Part shown: positions 13,118-13,148 of the stretch, piece by piece
How the letters are laid out: every line of letters starts with the position of its first letter
Position numbering within the stretch: position 1 is the first letter of the stretch
The notes under the pieces: model-generated
What the model was told of the DNA's origin: nothing
Seen by the model: the letters and a program-made list of their open reading frames with translations, nothing else
The model's database searches: none
Assembly: GCA_013813675.1 (NCBI GenBank)
Contig: JACCRH010000044.1
Location: forward strand, 1-13,148
DNA: 13,148 nt
Direction: 5' to 3'
Origin: Gemmatimonadales bacterium
GTDB lineage: Bacteria; Gemmatimonadota; Gemmatimonadetes; Gemmatimonadales; GWC2-71-9
Made by a program: the position numbers and the translations under genes

Positions 13118-13148
13118 GAGAAGCTCGAAAGTTGGGGAGATGGATCGG

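Overview
The window looks like chromosome from a high-GC, Gram-negative, menaquinone-using bacterium. Gemmatimonadota is my best guess, with Acidobacteriota or a relative possible. The grounds are the late menaquinone gene set, a lipobox lipoprotein, an ECF sigma/anti-sigma pair, very long antisense open frames, and dispersed palindromes of the TGTCATCC(C/T)GAGCGAAGCGAGG type that I recall from such genomes. The taxonomy is inference. I see no tRNA, rRNA, CRISPR array, transposase or phage gene.

Region 1 (1-4014, minus strand) is a quinone cluster read right to left: ubiE/menG, then ubiD, a UbiA-family prenyltransferase, ubiX, and the first codons of a lipoprotein that runs off the left edge. 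From ubiD onward every gene junction is a 4-nt start/stop overlap. UbiD and UbiX are not needed in the classical Men pathway. In the futalosine pathway the naphthoate is prenylated by MqnP, decarboxylated by UbiD/UbiX-type enzymes and methylated by MenG, so that route is favoured here.

Region 2 (4065-7425, plus strand) is a four-gene unit: ECF sigma factor, two-TM zinc-type anti-sigma factor, a secreted/membrane protein joining a bactofilin-like beta-helix to about five TM helices, and a secreted protein with a beta-rich, LiaF/DUF4097-like C-terminal half. It reads as an envelope-sensing module. Its last two genes cannot be assigned to a described system from the sequence. A single DUF4126 membrane protein follows (7562-8170).

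Region 3 (8151-13117, minus strand) holds, right to left, an APC amino-acid permease, a DHH/DHHA1 phosphoesterase (NrnA-like), a NifU-domain protein coupled to an Mrp/ApbC P-loop ATPase that starts with TTG, and an S-adenosyl-L-methionine hydroxide adenosyltransferase. A good sigma70-like promoter precedes the NifU gene.

Two repeat families cut across these units. Three imperfect palindromes (3193-3284, 7415-7505, 11489-11571) each sit just 3' of a gene. Degenerate tandem arrays of the octamer CGGCGGAA occur twice as inverted pairs: one pair straddles the ubiD/ubiA junction inside both coding regions, and the other brackets the palindrome at 11489-11571. The most noteworthy observations are the sigma-linked envelope module, the completely cysteine-free Mrp coupled to a CxxC NifU partner, and these repeats.
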